A stretch of DNA of 13,290 nt, taken from the NCBI GenBank assembly GCA_040264895.1, contig JBDQHL010000041.1:1-13290 (forward strand), given 5' to 3'. The notes under the pieces are model-generated. The model worked only from the letters and a program-made list of their open reading frames with translations, was not told the origin of the DNA and made no database searches. Positions 1 through 7,801 of this stretch are shown one piece after another; position 1 is the stretch's first letter, and every line of letters begins with the position of its first letter. Origin of the DNA: PGYR01 sp040264895 (lineage in GTDB: Bacteria; Bacteroidota; Ignavibacteria; Kapaibacteriales; UBA2268). A program made the translations under genes and the position numbers.

Positions 1-2
1 AA

Positions 3-45
3 AGTATAGTGATAGCAATTTTTAATAGTAGTTATGAGCTCTTGC
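3..45 (+). other. Signal-peptide coding remnant, apparently frameshifted at a T5 run
   Basis: Reading from base 3 gives S-I-V-I-A-I-F, a hydrophobic core. Reading from base 22 in the frame of the downstream gene gives L-I-V-V-M-S-S-C. One additional T in the run at 19-23 would join them into a continuous hydrophobic segment ending in a lipobox. In the downstream frame there are stops at 7-9, 10-12 and 13-15. This can be a sequencing or assembly error, a real inactivating mutation, or a phase-variable tract. The start codon is off the left edge. Confidence 0.55.
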
Positions 46-648
46 GGGAGTATCTATGATTTGAATAATCTAACATTAGTTGAAAATCCTATAGAGTATC
101 AAAACCCTTACTTCCCTTTGAGTGTGGGTAATCAATGGTCTTATGATATAATGAAACCAGATGAATTAGGAAATATGGTTTTTTCTGGTAACTTAGAGTT
201 CAGAGTTGTAGATTATAGCTATAAAGAATTTTACTTAGGTGATAGTTTAGTAAATACTTTACTATTCAGAATAGAAGGTGAAATGAAAGATGAAAATGGA
301 GTTGATAATTTTACTCAAGATAGCTATGCTTTGAAGTCAAAAGAAGGGATTACTTTTTTACTTGAACCTAATGAAGATAAAGAGGTAGAAGTAATTAGAT
401 TTGTACCACAATCACCTGATTATTTTCATTTATTTAAAGAAATCAATACAGCCTCTATACTAAATGACAATTTTATTAGTATAAATCCCTTATTACAGCT
501 TGTTGAAAAAACTCCTGGAACTAGGGTAAAGACATATTATGAGAAGAATATTGGTCTAGTTAAAATGGTTCATGACAGATATGATAAAAAAAGGTTTAGC
601 AATATCATAGAAAATGATTATAACATTATTGAATATCAAGTCAAATGA
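34..648 (+). CDS. Putative lipoprotein of unknown function, 5' end outside the frame and window
   Basis: The open frame gives 204 residues from the first ATG, but that ATG is probably an internal Met of the signal peptide: residues 1-4 read M-S-S-C, a lipobox with Cys at position 4, and the hydrophobic stretch that should precede it lies upstream. The mature part starts at Cys4 and contains the pattern YFPLSVGNQWSYD at about residues 26-38 and a C-terminal 'Y..KNIGLVK' segment. I associate this combination with uncharacterised secreted or lipid-anchored beta-rich proteins of the Ignavibacteria/Bacteroidota group. No catalytic motif is visible. It is convergent with the following minus-strand gene, with 19 bases between stops and no clear terminator. 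Function is unknown; that it is a lipoprotein is likely, its true start is not in the window. Confidence 0.7.
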   Translation: MSSCGSIYDLNNLTLVENPIEYQNPYFPLSVGNQWSYDIMKPDELGNMVFSGNLEFRVVDYSYKEFYLGDSLVNTLLFRIEGEMKDENGVDNFTQDSYALKSKEGITFLLEPNEDKEVEVIRFVPQSPDYFHLFKEINTASILNDNFISINPLLQLVEKTPGTRVKTYYEKNIGLVKMVHDRYDKKRFSNIIENDYNIIEYQVK

Positions 649-667
649 AATTCATTGGGTCTATTTA

Positions 668-1612
668 TTAGTAAACACTGACAATTACCAACAACGACAA
701 CACCGAAATAGCAACCCATAGCGATACACCGAGCACTATTGATTTTATTCCTGCGGACTTGATTTTATCTACAGATAGTCCTGCTCCGATTAGGAATAAT
801 GTCAGCACAAGTATTGATTTGGAGGTGTTGGTAATCCCCGAAGTAAGCTCCAATGGAATAGCCAAATAAGTATTGAGTAAAATTGCTATGATGAATAGGA
901 ATATGAACCACGGTATTTTGACTGACTTGCCTTTACCCTTGAATAAGTAAAGTGATACGAATGAAAGTGGGATAATCCACAGAGCTCGTGCTAACTTTAC
1001 TGTTGTGGCTATCTGCAATGCCTCGTTACCATAAGCATAGGCAGCACCAACAACGGAGCTAGTGTCGTGAATAGCAATAGCTGCCCACAGCCCAAATTGG
1101 TGTTGTGTCAGCTCAAAGAAACTACCTAAGAATGGGAAAATGATTAGAGCCAAAGAATTCAGCAAAAATACTACTCCTAGCGACACTGACATATCCTTTT
1201 CGGTGGCATTGATAACTGGAGCAACAGCAGCGATAGCACTGCCACCACAGATTGCCGTACCAGAGGAAAGCAAATGGCTGGTTCGCTTGTCCATATTCAG
1301 CTTTCTGCCGATTAAATAACCCATTACGAGAGTGAGAACGATTGACGATATGGTTAGCAAAAAACCGTCTTTTCCCGCTTCCAAAGTCTCGGTTATGTTC
1401 ATACCGAAGCCCAGACCCACTACCGCAACTTTAAGTAATATCTTTACTGCCTTACTGTTCAGCTCCTCAAATGGATGCCCAAAGAGAAAGACAAACACGA
1501 ATCCCAAAACCAAAGCCATAGGACTAGATATGTATGAAGACAAACACAACCCCATTACTAATAAGAATAGTGCTGTTCTAATATTATTATTTATATTTAA
1601 CTTCGGATCCAT
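668..1612 (-). CDS. YeiH/UPF0324 family inner-membrane protein, putative sulfate exporter-type transporter
   Basis: A 314-residue, very hydrophobic protein with about nine or ten membrane segments. The family hallmark SSGTAICGGSAIAA is at residues 116-129, followed by the conserved helix containing AIHDTSSVVGAAYAYG near 178-195. This fits the YeiH family (UPF0324), often annotated as putative sulfate exporter family; the substrate is not established for most members and cannot be read here. The length is close to the family norm. The ATG at 1612 (minus strand) has no Shine-Dalgarno sequence but sits 4 bases after a TAACTTTG box. It is transcribed alone, divergent from mtaB and convergent with the lipoprotein gene. 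The family assignment is secure; the transported molecule is not. Confidence 0.88.
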   Translation of the reverse strand: MDPKLNINNNIRTALFLLVMGLCLSSYISSPMALVLGFVFVFLFGHPFEELNSKAVKILLKVAVVGLGFGMNITETLEAGKDGFLLTISSIVLTLVMGYLIGRKLNMDKRTSHLLSSGTAICGGSAIAAVAPVINATEKDMSVSLGVVFLLNSLALIIFPFLGSFFELTQHQFGLWAAIAIHDTSSVVGAAYAYGNEALQIATTVKLARALWIIPLSFVSLYLFKGKGKSVKIPWFIFLFIIAILLNTYLAIPLELTSGITNTSKSILVLTLFLIGAGLSVDKIKSAGIKSIVLGVSLWVAISVLSLLVIVSVY

Positions 1613-1616
1613 AGTG

Positions 1617-1624
1617 CAAAGTTA
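1617..1624 (-). promoter_or_regulatory. Bacteroidota-type -7 element for the YeiH-family gene
   Basis: On the minus strand the sequence TAACTTTG matches TAnnTTTG exactly and is followed by CACT and then the ATG. If this is the -7 box, transcription begins at or almost at the start codon, giving a leaderless mRNA. No TTG is found at the usual distance upstream, so only half of the promoter is supported. Confidence 0.35.
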
Positions 1625-1707
1625 TGGAATAATTCAAGAGTAGTAAATCTTTCTTTTCTTTCCTTATTTCAAAATATTCTTGTAATTTCGTAGTTCTTTA
1701 GTTTACA

Positions 1708-1722
1708 AAGAATTAAATTCTT
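1708..1722. promoter_or_regulatory. 15-bp palindrome upstream of mtaB, candidate operator
   Basis: AAGAATT and AATTCTT flank a central A, a perfect dyad ending 9 bases before the mtaB start. A TAATTTCG (one mismatch to TAnnTTTG) at 1683-1690 lies just upstream, so the dyad would fall around or after the transcription start. Given the AT-rich background a chance origin is possible. Confidence 0.25.
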
Positions 1723-1731
1723 AGAATACAT

Positions 1732-3081
1732 ATGAATATTAGTTTTTATAATCTTGGCTGCAAGGTCAACTTAGCCGATATATCACGCATAGCAAAGCAG
1801 TTCGAAGAGCTGGGGCATTCTGTGGTGGAATTTGAAGAAAAATCCGACATAGTGCTTATCAATACTTGTACTGTTACACACAGGGCAGATGCTGATTGCC
1901 GCAAGATTGTTCGTCGTGCTTTGCGTCGTTCACCAGAGGCATTTGTTGGTGTACTAGGCTGCTATGCTCAGCTGCAACCAGAACAACTCGCTAAGATTGA
2001 AGGCGTAGATGCCGTGATTGGAACTAAGCACAAATTTGAAATACCTAAACTAATAGAAAACTTTAATAAGAATAAGAGCACGGAAATATTTGTCTCCGAT
2101 TTGGACGACGCTCCTTTTCACACATCGGCAGTGTCAGACAATTCTGGTAGAACAAGAGCCGTTCTGAAATTACAAGATGGATGTGATTACCACTGTTCTT
2201 TCTGTACTATCCCACTTGCTCGTGGTGCCAGCCGTTCTATGCCGTTTGAGCAGATAGAAGGAGAGTTGGAGCAATTGCAAAAAGATGGATACAGAGAAGT
2301 AGTGCTATCTGGTATTAACTTAGGTGATTATAAGACTCCAGATGGCAAGAAGTTTGTCGATGCTCTAAAGCTAATCGATGAAAAGTCAGGCGATTTGAGA
2401 ATCCGTATTTCGTCTATAGAACCAAACTTGCTTTCGGAAGAAGTGTTAGAAGTTGTTGCAAATTCTAAGAATATAGTACCTCATTTTCATATTCCTCTAC
2501 AATCTGGATCGCAAGAGCTATTGAGAAAGATGAAGCGAAGATATAAGGCGACTTACTATCACGATTTGGTTCTTAGAATTAAGGAAGTGATGCCTCACTG
2601 CTGTATAGGGGTGGATGTAATCGTTGGTTTCCCAGGTGAGACCGATGAGCTTGCAAAAGAAACTTATGATTTCCTCAATGGTCTTCCTGTTAATTACTTG
2701 CACGTATTCACATACTCAGAAAGAGAGAATACAAAAGCCGCAAAAATGACTGAAGTAGTACCACATAAAGTTAGGAAAGAAAGAACTCATGAACTCCGAG
2801 AGCTTTCTGATAAGAAGAGATTAGAATTTGATAAATCACAAGTTGGCACAGACAGAGTAATAATACCAGAAATGTATAATGAGCAGAATGGTATGTGGCG
2901 CGGATGGACTGAGAACTATGTCAATGTTATATTCCCAGCTCCTGAGAACTTAGATCAAGTGCCGCACAGAATTAATCTAACCGAAATGGTAGAGAGCAGA
3001 GTGTTCGGTGAGTTAACTGAACTAAAAACTAGCAAGAAGCTGACCGCAAACAAAGGATTAGAACTTCCAGTATTGGATTAA
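1732..3081 (+). CDS. mtaB: tRNA (N6-L-threonylcarbamoyladenosine(37)-C2)-methylthiotransferase MtaB
   Basis: A 449-residue radical-SAM methylthiotransferase that converts t6A37 to ms2t6A37 in ANN-decoding tRNAs, using two [4Fe-4S] clusters. The N-terminal UPF0004 domain starts with LGCKVN (residues 8-13) and carries the three auxiliary-cluster cysteines C10, C46 and C77. The radical-SAM motif C151-x3-C155-x2-C158 is in GCDYHCSFCTIP. A C-terminal TRAM-like region follows from about residue 375. LGCKVN and the length near 450 point to the MtaB/YqeV branch rather than MiaB or RimO. An extra Cys56 lies in the 'ADADCRK' stretch. No strong ribosome-binding site is seen before the ATG. The next gene begins 4 bases after the stop. 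Its need for Fe-S clusters fits the nearby suf operon, though a link is only inferred. Confidence 0.93.
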   Translation: MNISFYNLGCKVNLADISRIAKQFEELGHSVVEFEEKSDIVLINTCTVTHRADADCRKIVRRALRRSPEAFVGVLGCYAQLQPEQLAKIEGVDAVIGTKHKFEIPKLIENFNKNKSTEIFVSDLDDAPFHTSAVSDNSGRTRAVLKLQDGCDYHCSFCTIPLARGASRSMPFEQIEGELEQLQKDGYREVVLSGINLGDYKTPDGKKFVDALKLIDEKSGDLRIRISSIEPNLLSEEVLEVVANSKNIVPHFHIPLQSGSQELLRKMKRRYKATYYHDLVLRIKEVMPHCCIGVDVIVGFPGETDELAKETYDFLNGLPVNYLHVFTYSERENTKAAKMTEVVPHKVRKERTHELRELSDKKRLEFDKSQVGTDRVIIPEMYNEQNGMWRGWTENYVNVIFPAPENLDQVPHRINLTEMVESRVFGELTELKTSKKLTANKGLELPVLD

Positions 3082-3085
3082 TAAT

Positions 3086-3652
3086 ATGAATCTCAAAAAC
3101 AATAAAACTGCACTTCTTTTAATCGACATCCAAAAAGGATTGAAAGAGGATGACTATTATGGTGGGAATAGAAATAACCCAAATGCTGAAAAAGTATGTG
3201 GTAGAATATTAAACAAATGGCGTGAGCACAAATTGCCACTTTTCCATGTCAGACATAGCTCAAAGCACCCCGAATCTCCACTTTTTGAATCTAAGCCAGG
3301 TTTTGCTTTTGCAGATGAAGTAATGCCATTGGAAGGCGAAGTTGCAATGACAAAGCATGTCAACAGTGCTTTTATTGGTACGGATTTGCAAGACTTATTA
3401 GAAAATCAATCTATAGATAACCTTGTAATAGTCGGTCTCACTACAAACCATTGTATTTCTACTTCCGTAAGAGTGGCAGATAATCTTGGCTATAAAGTAT
3501 ATCTCATATCCGATTCCACAGCTACTTTCGATACCATTGGCACAGATGGTAAGAAATACGATTCTGAACTAATTCACCAAATCAGTTTAGCCAACTTAAA
3601 AGATGAGTTTGCTATAATACTTACAAGCAAAGAGTTTTTTGATAAAATTTAA
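3086..3652 (+). CDS. Isochorismatase-family cysteine hydrolase
   Basis: 188 residues, one isochorismatase-like alpha/beta domain. The catalytic triad can be placed: Asp14 in ALLLIDIQ, Lys90 in MTKHVNSAF, and Cys123 in GLTTNHCISTS, where the preceding residues form the usual cis-peptide site. This set is typical of the nicotinamidase/isochorismatase hydrolases; the metal-binding motif of true nicotinamidases is not evident, so a generic 'cysteine hydrolase' label is safest. Substrate is unknown. It lies 4 bases after mtaB and is surely co-transcribed with it. Its start has no visible Shine-Dalgarno sequence and probably relies on coupling to the upstream stop. Confidence 0.88.
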   Translation: MNLKNNKTALLLIDIQKGLKEDDYYGGNRNNPNAEKVCGRILNKWREHKLPLFHVRHSSKHPESPLFESKPGFAFADEVMPLEGEVAMTKHVNSAFIGTDLQDLLENQSIDNLVIVGLTTNHCISTSVRVADNLGYKVYLISDSTATFDTIGTDGKKYDSELIHQISLANLKDEFAIILTSKEFFDKI

Positions 3653-3753
3653 TTTTGTTTTACCAACATTTATATTTTTTTTGAAATAAGATAAAAATAG
3701 TCTTGTTTTTGAAACGTTATGAAATTGACAAACAAATTAGATAAAATTAAATT
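3653..3753 (+). promoter_or_regulatory. Leader region of the iscR-like/suf operon, promoter not clearly resolved
   Basis: A 101-base non-coding gap before the Rrf2 gene, where the suf promoter and its operator should lie. TAGTCTTG at 3698-3705 is one mismatch from TAnnTTTG. TTGTTT (3703-3708) and AAACAA (3730-3735) form a spaced inverted repeat of 6-base arms. I see no good match to E. coli IscR type 1 or type 2 sites. No terminator for the upstream mtaB operon is evident. Confidence 0.3.
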
Positions 3754-4197
3754 ATGTTGTGGCTTTCAAAAAAGGTAGAATATGGGATATTAGCTATGCA
3801 ATATATGGCCTCTCACCCTGGGGACTTATATACTGCAAAATTCCTATCAAGTGAGTTGCATCTTTCTTATGATTTCCTTGCCAAAACTATGCAGAAATTA
3901 AACAAAGCTGATTTGGTAGACTCTCAACAAGGTACCAAAGGCGGTTATTTTTTAGCAAAGCCTTCAAATGAAATCAAACTGATGGATATTATTGAAACTT
4001 TAGACGCAAGACCAGAGCTTGTTGATTGTGTCTCTGATAATCCGGAGAAAGATTGCGAAAAGAAAACAAGCTGTTTGCTGCATGATCCAATTAGGATTAT
4101 TCAGAAAAAAGTTGAAGCAATATTCACAGGCACTAGTCTGGAAGATATTGTAGAACATAATTTTGTGAAGATAGAAACTAAAAATTACCGAGGTTGA
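3754..4197 (+). CDS. Rrf2-family regulator, IscR-like with probable [2Fe-2S] cluster
   Basis: 147 residues. The N-terminal winged helix-turn-helix covers about residues 1-70, with the wing motif QQGTKGGYFLAKP at 58-70. Cys92, Cys101 and Cys107 plus His110 correspond to the IscR cluster ligands Cys92, Cys98, Cys104 and His107; the first loop is three residues longer but the C-x2-H spacing at the end is the same. It is therefore expected to bind a [2Fe-2S] cluster and to adjust suf transcription to cluster supply, probably with autoregulation, since its stop is one base from the sufB start. The sufB ribosome-binding GAGG (4190-4193) lies inside its last codons. The Rrf2 assignment is firm; activator versus repressor cannot be told. 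Confidence 0.9.
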   Translation: MLWLSKKVEYGILAMQYMASHPGDLYTAKFLSSELHLSYDFLAKTMQKLNKADLVDSQQGTKGGYFLAKPSNEIKLMDIIETLDARPELVDCVSDNPEKDCEKKTSCLLHDPIRIIQKKVEAIFTGTSLEDIVEHNFVKIETKNYRG

Positions 4198-4198
4198 A

Positions 4199-5650
4199 AT
4201 GACTGATTTCAATGAAGATAAGTTAATAGAAGAAGTAACCACCAGTGAGTATAAGTACGGCTTTACTACTGATATAGAGCAAGAGTTTGCCCCAAAAGGT
4301 TTGAACGAGGACATAGTTCGCTTTATTTCAGCTAAGAAAGAAGAGCCAGAATTTATGCTTGAGTGGAGACTAAAAGCTTATAGACATTGGTTGACAATGA
4401 AAGAGCCAAAATGGGCTAAAGCAGATATTGAAAAAACAGATTATCAAGATTTATATTACTATGCAGCTCCTAAGAAGAAGCCTGAATTAGAAAGTCTTGA
4501 CGAGGTTGATCCCGAATTACTTAAAACTTTTGACAAGTTAGGTATCTCAATAGATGAGCAAAAGCGTTTGACAGGTGTTGCTGTCGATGTCGTTGTAGAT
4601 AGTGTTTCAGTGAAAACTACATTCCAAAAAGAGCTAAAGGAAAAAGGAATTATATTCTGCTCTATGAGTGATGCCGTAAAGAATCACCCAGAGCTAGTGA
4701 AGAAATACATTGGCTCTGTAGTTCCAACTACTGACAACTTTTATGCAGCATTAAACTCTGCTGTATTTAGCGATGGTTCATTCTGTTATATACCGAAAGG
4801 AGTGCGATGCCCAATGGAGTTAAGCACATACTTCCGTATGAATGCAGCTATGACTGGTCAGTTCGAGAGAACGCTTATCATTGCAGATGAAGGGAGCTAC
4901 GTTAGTTACTTAGAGGGCTGTACTGCACCAATGAGAGATGAGAACCAACTACACGCTGCTGTAGTAGAAATCGTAGCTCATAAGGATGCTGAAGTAAAAT
5001 ACTCTACAGTTCAAAACTGGTATCCTGGTGATAAAGATGGTAAAGGTGGTGTTTATAACTTCGTAACAAAGCGTGGACTTTGTGAAGGTGACAACTCAAA
5101 AATATCATGGACTCAAGTCGAGACTGGTTCGTCAATCACATGGAAATACCCGAGTTGTATTTTGAAGGGAGACCATTCTATTGGTGAGTTCTATTCTGTT
5201 GCAGTAACTAACAATCATCAACAAGCTGACACTGGCTCTAAGATGACTCACATTGGTAAAAACACAAGAAGTAGAATTATATCTAAGGGTATATCTGCTG
5301 GAGTGAGTGAGAATAGTTACCGAGGTTTGGTAAATATTACTAAAGGTGCAGAAAATGCACGTAACTTCTCTGAGTGTGACTCACTGCTTATAGGCGATAA
5401 GTGTGGCGCTCATACGTTCCCTTACATTGAAATAGGAAATTTTAGTTCAGTCGTTGAACACGAAGCTACAACATCAAAAGTATCAGAAGATATCTTGTTC
5501 TATTGTAGTCAACGTGGAATGGACGAAGGACAAGCAATGGAGTTGATAATAAATGGATATGCCAAGGAAGTGTTAAATAAACTTCCAATGGAATTTGCAG
5601 TGGAAGCACAAAAATTATTAGCTATCAGTTTAGAAGGTAGTGTAGGGTAA
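4199..5650 (+). CDS. sufB: Fe-S cluster scaffold protein SufB
   Basis: 483 residues, full length for SufB, the scaffold subunit of the SufBC2D complex in the cytoplasm where sulfur from SufS and iron are built into clusters. The C-terminal beta-helix core contains ECDSLLIGDKCGAHTFPY with Cys393, which equals E. coli Cys405 by distance from the shared C-terminus, then EHEATTSK with His421 and Glu422 (E. coli His433, Glu434). It ends in LLAISLEGSVG, the usual SufB tail. The N-terminal part holds the EFMLEWRLKAYRHW segment typical of the family. The ATG follows the regulator stop by one base, with GAGG 5 bases before it, so translation is coupled. Nothing is missing. Confidence 0.97.
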   Translation: MTDFNEDKLIEEVTTSEYKYGFTTDIEQEFAPKGLNEDIVRFISAKKEEPEFMLEWRLKAYRHWLTMKEPKWAKADIEKTDYQDLYYYAAPKKKPELESLDEVDPELLKTFDKLGISIDEQKRLTGVAVDVVVDSVSVKTTFQKELKEKGIIFCSMSDAVKNHPELVKKYIGSVVPTTDNFYAALNSAVFSDGSFCYIPKGVRCPMELSTYFRMNAAMTGQFERTLIIADEGSYVSYLEGCTAPMRDENQLHAAVVEIVAHKDAEVKYSTVQNWYPGDKDGKGGVYNFVTKRGLCEGDNSKISWTQVETGSSITWKYPSCILKGDHSIGEFYSVAVTNNHQQADTGSKMTHIGKNTRSRIISKGISAGVSENSYRGLVNITKGAENARNFSECDSLLIGDKCGAHTFPYIEIGNFSSVVEHEATTSKVSEDILFYCSQRGMDEGQAMELIINGYAKEVLNKLPMEFAVEAQKLLAISLEGSVG

Positions 5651-5680
5651 ACCTCAAAATAAAAAAAGAAAATTAGAATT

Positions 5681-5685
5681 AGGAG
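5681..5685 (+). promoter_or_regulatory. Strong Shine-Dalgarno sequence of sufC
   Basis: AGGAG lies 8 bases before the sufC ATG in an otherwise A-rich 43-base gap. It is the best ribosome-binding site in the window; most other genes here have weak or no such signal. GAGG also precedes sufB (4190-4193) and sufD (6470-6473). Confidence 0.7.
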
Positions 5686-5693
5686 TTTATTAA

Positions 5694-6458
5694 ATGTCAT
5701 TATTAAAAGTAGAAAATCTACAAGCAAAAATAGAAGAAAATCAAATTTTAAAAGGGTTGAACTTAGAGGTTAATCCTGGTGAAGTACACGCAATCATGGG
5801 CCCAAATGGTTCTGGGAAGAGTACTTTGGCATCTGTAATAGCTGGAAGAGAAGATTACGAAGTGAACGGTGGCTCAGTAATTTTTGATGGTGAAGATATT
5901 ACTGATTTGGAAGTGCACGAAAGAGCACAGAAAGGAATATTTCTTGCATTCCAATACCCAGTAGAAATACCAGGTGTGAGTAATGCTAACTTCATGAAAT
6001 CATCAATCAATGCTCTTAGGGAAGCAAGAGGTGAAGAACCAATGGCAGCTAAAGATTTCTTACAAAGAATGAGAGAGAAATCTGCACTTGTAGAAATAGA
6101 CAGTAAGTTTATGAGTAGAGCTGTGAACGAAGGTTTTTCTGGTGGAGAAAAGAAGAGAAACGAGATTTTCCAATTGGCAATGTTAGAGCCGAAATTAGCA
6201 TTGCTCGATGAAACTGATTCAGGGCTAGACATTGATGCACTGAAGATTGTATCTGACGGTGTAAATAAATTAAGGAATGAAAATAATGCTTTTGTAGTTA
6301 TTACTCACTACCAAAGATTGCTTAACTATATAGTTCCAGATTTTGTTCACGTACTTGCTGACGGTAAGATTGTGAAATCTGGTGGCAAAGAGTTAGCTCT
6401 CGAATTGGAAGAGAAAGGTTATGAGTGGGTAAAAGATCACGCAGCTGAGACTGTATAA
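5694..6458 (+). CDS. sufC: Fe-S assembly ATPase SufC
   Basis: 254 residues, an ABC-type ATPase that drives conformational change of the SufBC2D scaffold; it is soluble and not a transporter. Walker A GPNGSGKST is at residues 36-44, the Q-loop at 'AFQYPVEIPG', the signature FSGGEKKR at about 148-155, Walker B ending in Asp172-Glu173 (LLDETDSGLD, the SufC form), and the H-loop His205 in VVITHYQRLL. Length and motifs are those of full-length SufC. It lies between sufB and sufD with short gaps. Confidence 0.97.
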   Translation: MSLLKVENLQAKIEENQILKGLNLEVNPGEVHAIMGPNGSGKSTLASVIAGREDYEVNGGSVIFDGEDITDLEVHERAQKGIFLAFQYPVEIPGVSNANFMKSSINALREARGEEPMAAKDFLQRMREKSALVEIDSKFMSRAVNEGFSGGEKKRNEIFQLAMLEPKLALLDETDSGLDIDALKIVSDGVNKLRNENNAFVVITHYQRLLNYIVPDFVHVLADGKIVKSGGKELALELEEKGYEWVKDHAAETV

Positions 6459-6482
6459 ATATAAATAGCGAGGCAAAATAAG

Positions 6483-7796
6483 ATGGCTATAAAAGGCAAT
6501 AATTTCAAAGATAGAATATTAAACAGTTTTGATATTTTTGAAACTCATCTGAACGGTCACAAAGATTCAGAACAACACAAACAAAGAAGAAATGCAATGT
6601 CTATTTTCCAAGAAAATGGACTACCTACACTCAAACATGAGATGTGGAAATATACTAATGTAGGCTTTCTGAATGGTTTAGATTTTGATTGTGATATTTC
6701 AGAACACAAGCATGAAATTAAATCTCAGATAGTGAATGAGCACAAAGTTGATGGCCTGGATAATGTAGTTGTATTAGTAAATGGCTATTACAATGAAGAT
6801 TTATCTGATTTCAACAGCAATTTAGAAATAAAAAGCATGAAAGCTGCTCACAGTGAAAATCAAGAAGATTTAGATAAATATTATAACAAATATTTGAAGA
6901 ATGAAGAGAATGTATTTTCTGCAATAAACACTGCTCTATCATTTGATGGCGTTTTTATAAAAGCAAAGAAAGGCATCGTAGCAGATAATCCTATTTACAT
7001 TTTGAATATAGTTGATACTCAGAATAGCAATCAATTTAAGCAAACAAGAAACTTGTTTGTTGTTGAAGACACTGCTGAAGTGAAACTATATGAAACTAAT
7101 GTAACAGTTGGTGATAATGTTGGGATTATGAACATTGCTACAGAAATATATGTTGGTAGTGGCGCTAACTTAGAGCATATCAAGTTCCAAAACGATAGCG
7201 ACAAGGGGATTTATTTCTCTCAATCGGAAGCATTCCAAGAGAAAGATTCTGTTTATACTAACAACACAATTACTCTGAACGGTAAGTTTGTTAGGAATGA
7301 CTTGGGTACTACTCACAATGGTGGTAATATCAATACTAATTACTTCGGTTACTACTATGGTAGTGAAAGAAACCTGATTGACAATCACACTTTTGTTGAT
7401 CATGCTACTCCTCATTGCGAAAGTAATGAGCTTTACAAAGGCGTTTTGGATGACAGATCTATCGGTACTTTCAATGGTAAAATTTTAGTACGACCTGATG
7501 CGCAGAAAACAAATGCTTATCAATCAAGCAAGAATGTACTACTTACAGATACAGCAAAAGTTAATGCTAAGCCAGAGTTAGAAATTTATGCTGATGATGT
7601 GAAATGTAGTCACGGTTCTTCTACTGGATCAATTGACAAAGATGCGTTGTTCTACCTACAGGCTAGAGCCATACCAAAAGACAAAGCTAAGGCGATGTTA
7701 CTTTTTGCATACTCTCAAGAAATAATAGATAAGATTAGTATTGAGCCAGTAAGAGATTACATCACTCACCAAGTTGAAAAGAAATTCGGTATATAA
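6483..7796 (+). CDS. sufD: Fe-S assembly scaffold protein SufD
   Basis: 437 residues, partner of SufB in SufBC2D. The N-terminal helical part includes 'RRNAMSIFQENGLPTLKHEMWKYTN' (about residues 36-59, only partly quoted as a family sign: the P-T-x-K-x-E-x-W-K-Y pattern). The C-terminal part has the ADDVKCSHGSSTG motif with Cys375 and His377; His377 corresponds to E. coli SufD His360, implicated in cluster assembly. 'FYLQARAIPKDKAKAMLLFAY' near the end (pattern QARG/A-IPxxxAxxML) is characteristic. GAGG at 6470-6473 is its ribosome-binding site. It ends two bases before the sufS start. Confidence 0.95.
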   Translation: MAIKGNNFKDRILNSFDIFETHLNGHKDSEQHKQRRNAMSIFQENGLPTLKHEMWKYTNVGFLNGLDFDCDISEHKHEIKSQIVNEHKVDGLDNVVVLVNGYYNEDLSDFNSNLEIKSMKAAHSENQEDLDKYYNKYLKNEENVFSAINTALSFDGVFIKAKKGIVADNPIYILNIVDTQNSNQFKQTRNLFVVEDTAEVKLYETNVTVGDNVGIMNIATEIYVGSGANLEHIKFQNDSDKGIYFSQSEAFQEKDSVYTNNTITLNGKFVRNDLGTTHNGGNINTNYFGYYYGSERNLIDNHTFVDHATPHCESNELYKGVLDDRSIGTFNGKILVRPDAQKTNAYQSSKNVLLTDTAKVNAKPELEIYADDVKCSHGSSTGSIDKDALFYLQARAIPKDKAKAMLLFAYSQEIIDKISIEPVRDYITHQVEKKFGI

Positions 7797-7798
7797 TA

Positions 7799-7801
7799 TT
7801 G
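7799..7801 (+). promoter_or_regulatory. Non-ATG start codon of sufS, coupled to sufD stop
   Basis: The sufD TAA (7794-7796) is followed by TA and then TTG. There is no Shine-Dalgarno sequence. The alternative TTG at 7808 would shorten the protein by three residues. Either way initiation probably depends on ribosomes finishing sufD, which would hold SufS below or in step with the scaffold. Confidence 0.55.

Noticed and set aside
644..656. AATGAA-A-TTCATT palindrome over the stop codon of the lipoprotein gene as a terminator
   Set aside because: The stem is short, AT-rich and has no T run after it; too weak to call.
1332..1643. Plus-strand open frame opposite the YeiH-family gene
   Set aside because: It lies antisense to a clear conserved membrane protein, its translation has no family features, and it is a shadow of that gene's codon use.
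1732..3081. MiaB or RimO instead of MtaB
   Set aside because: The LGCKVN start, overall length and domain pattern fit the MtaB/YqeV branch better.
3086..3652. Nicotinamidase (pncA)
   Set aside because: The catalytic triad is present but the metal-binding Asp-x-His pattern of nicotinamidases is not evident.
5855..6232. Minus-strand open frame opposite sufC
   Set aside because: Shadow of sufC; no ribosome-binding site or recognisable domain.
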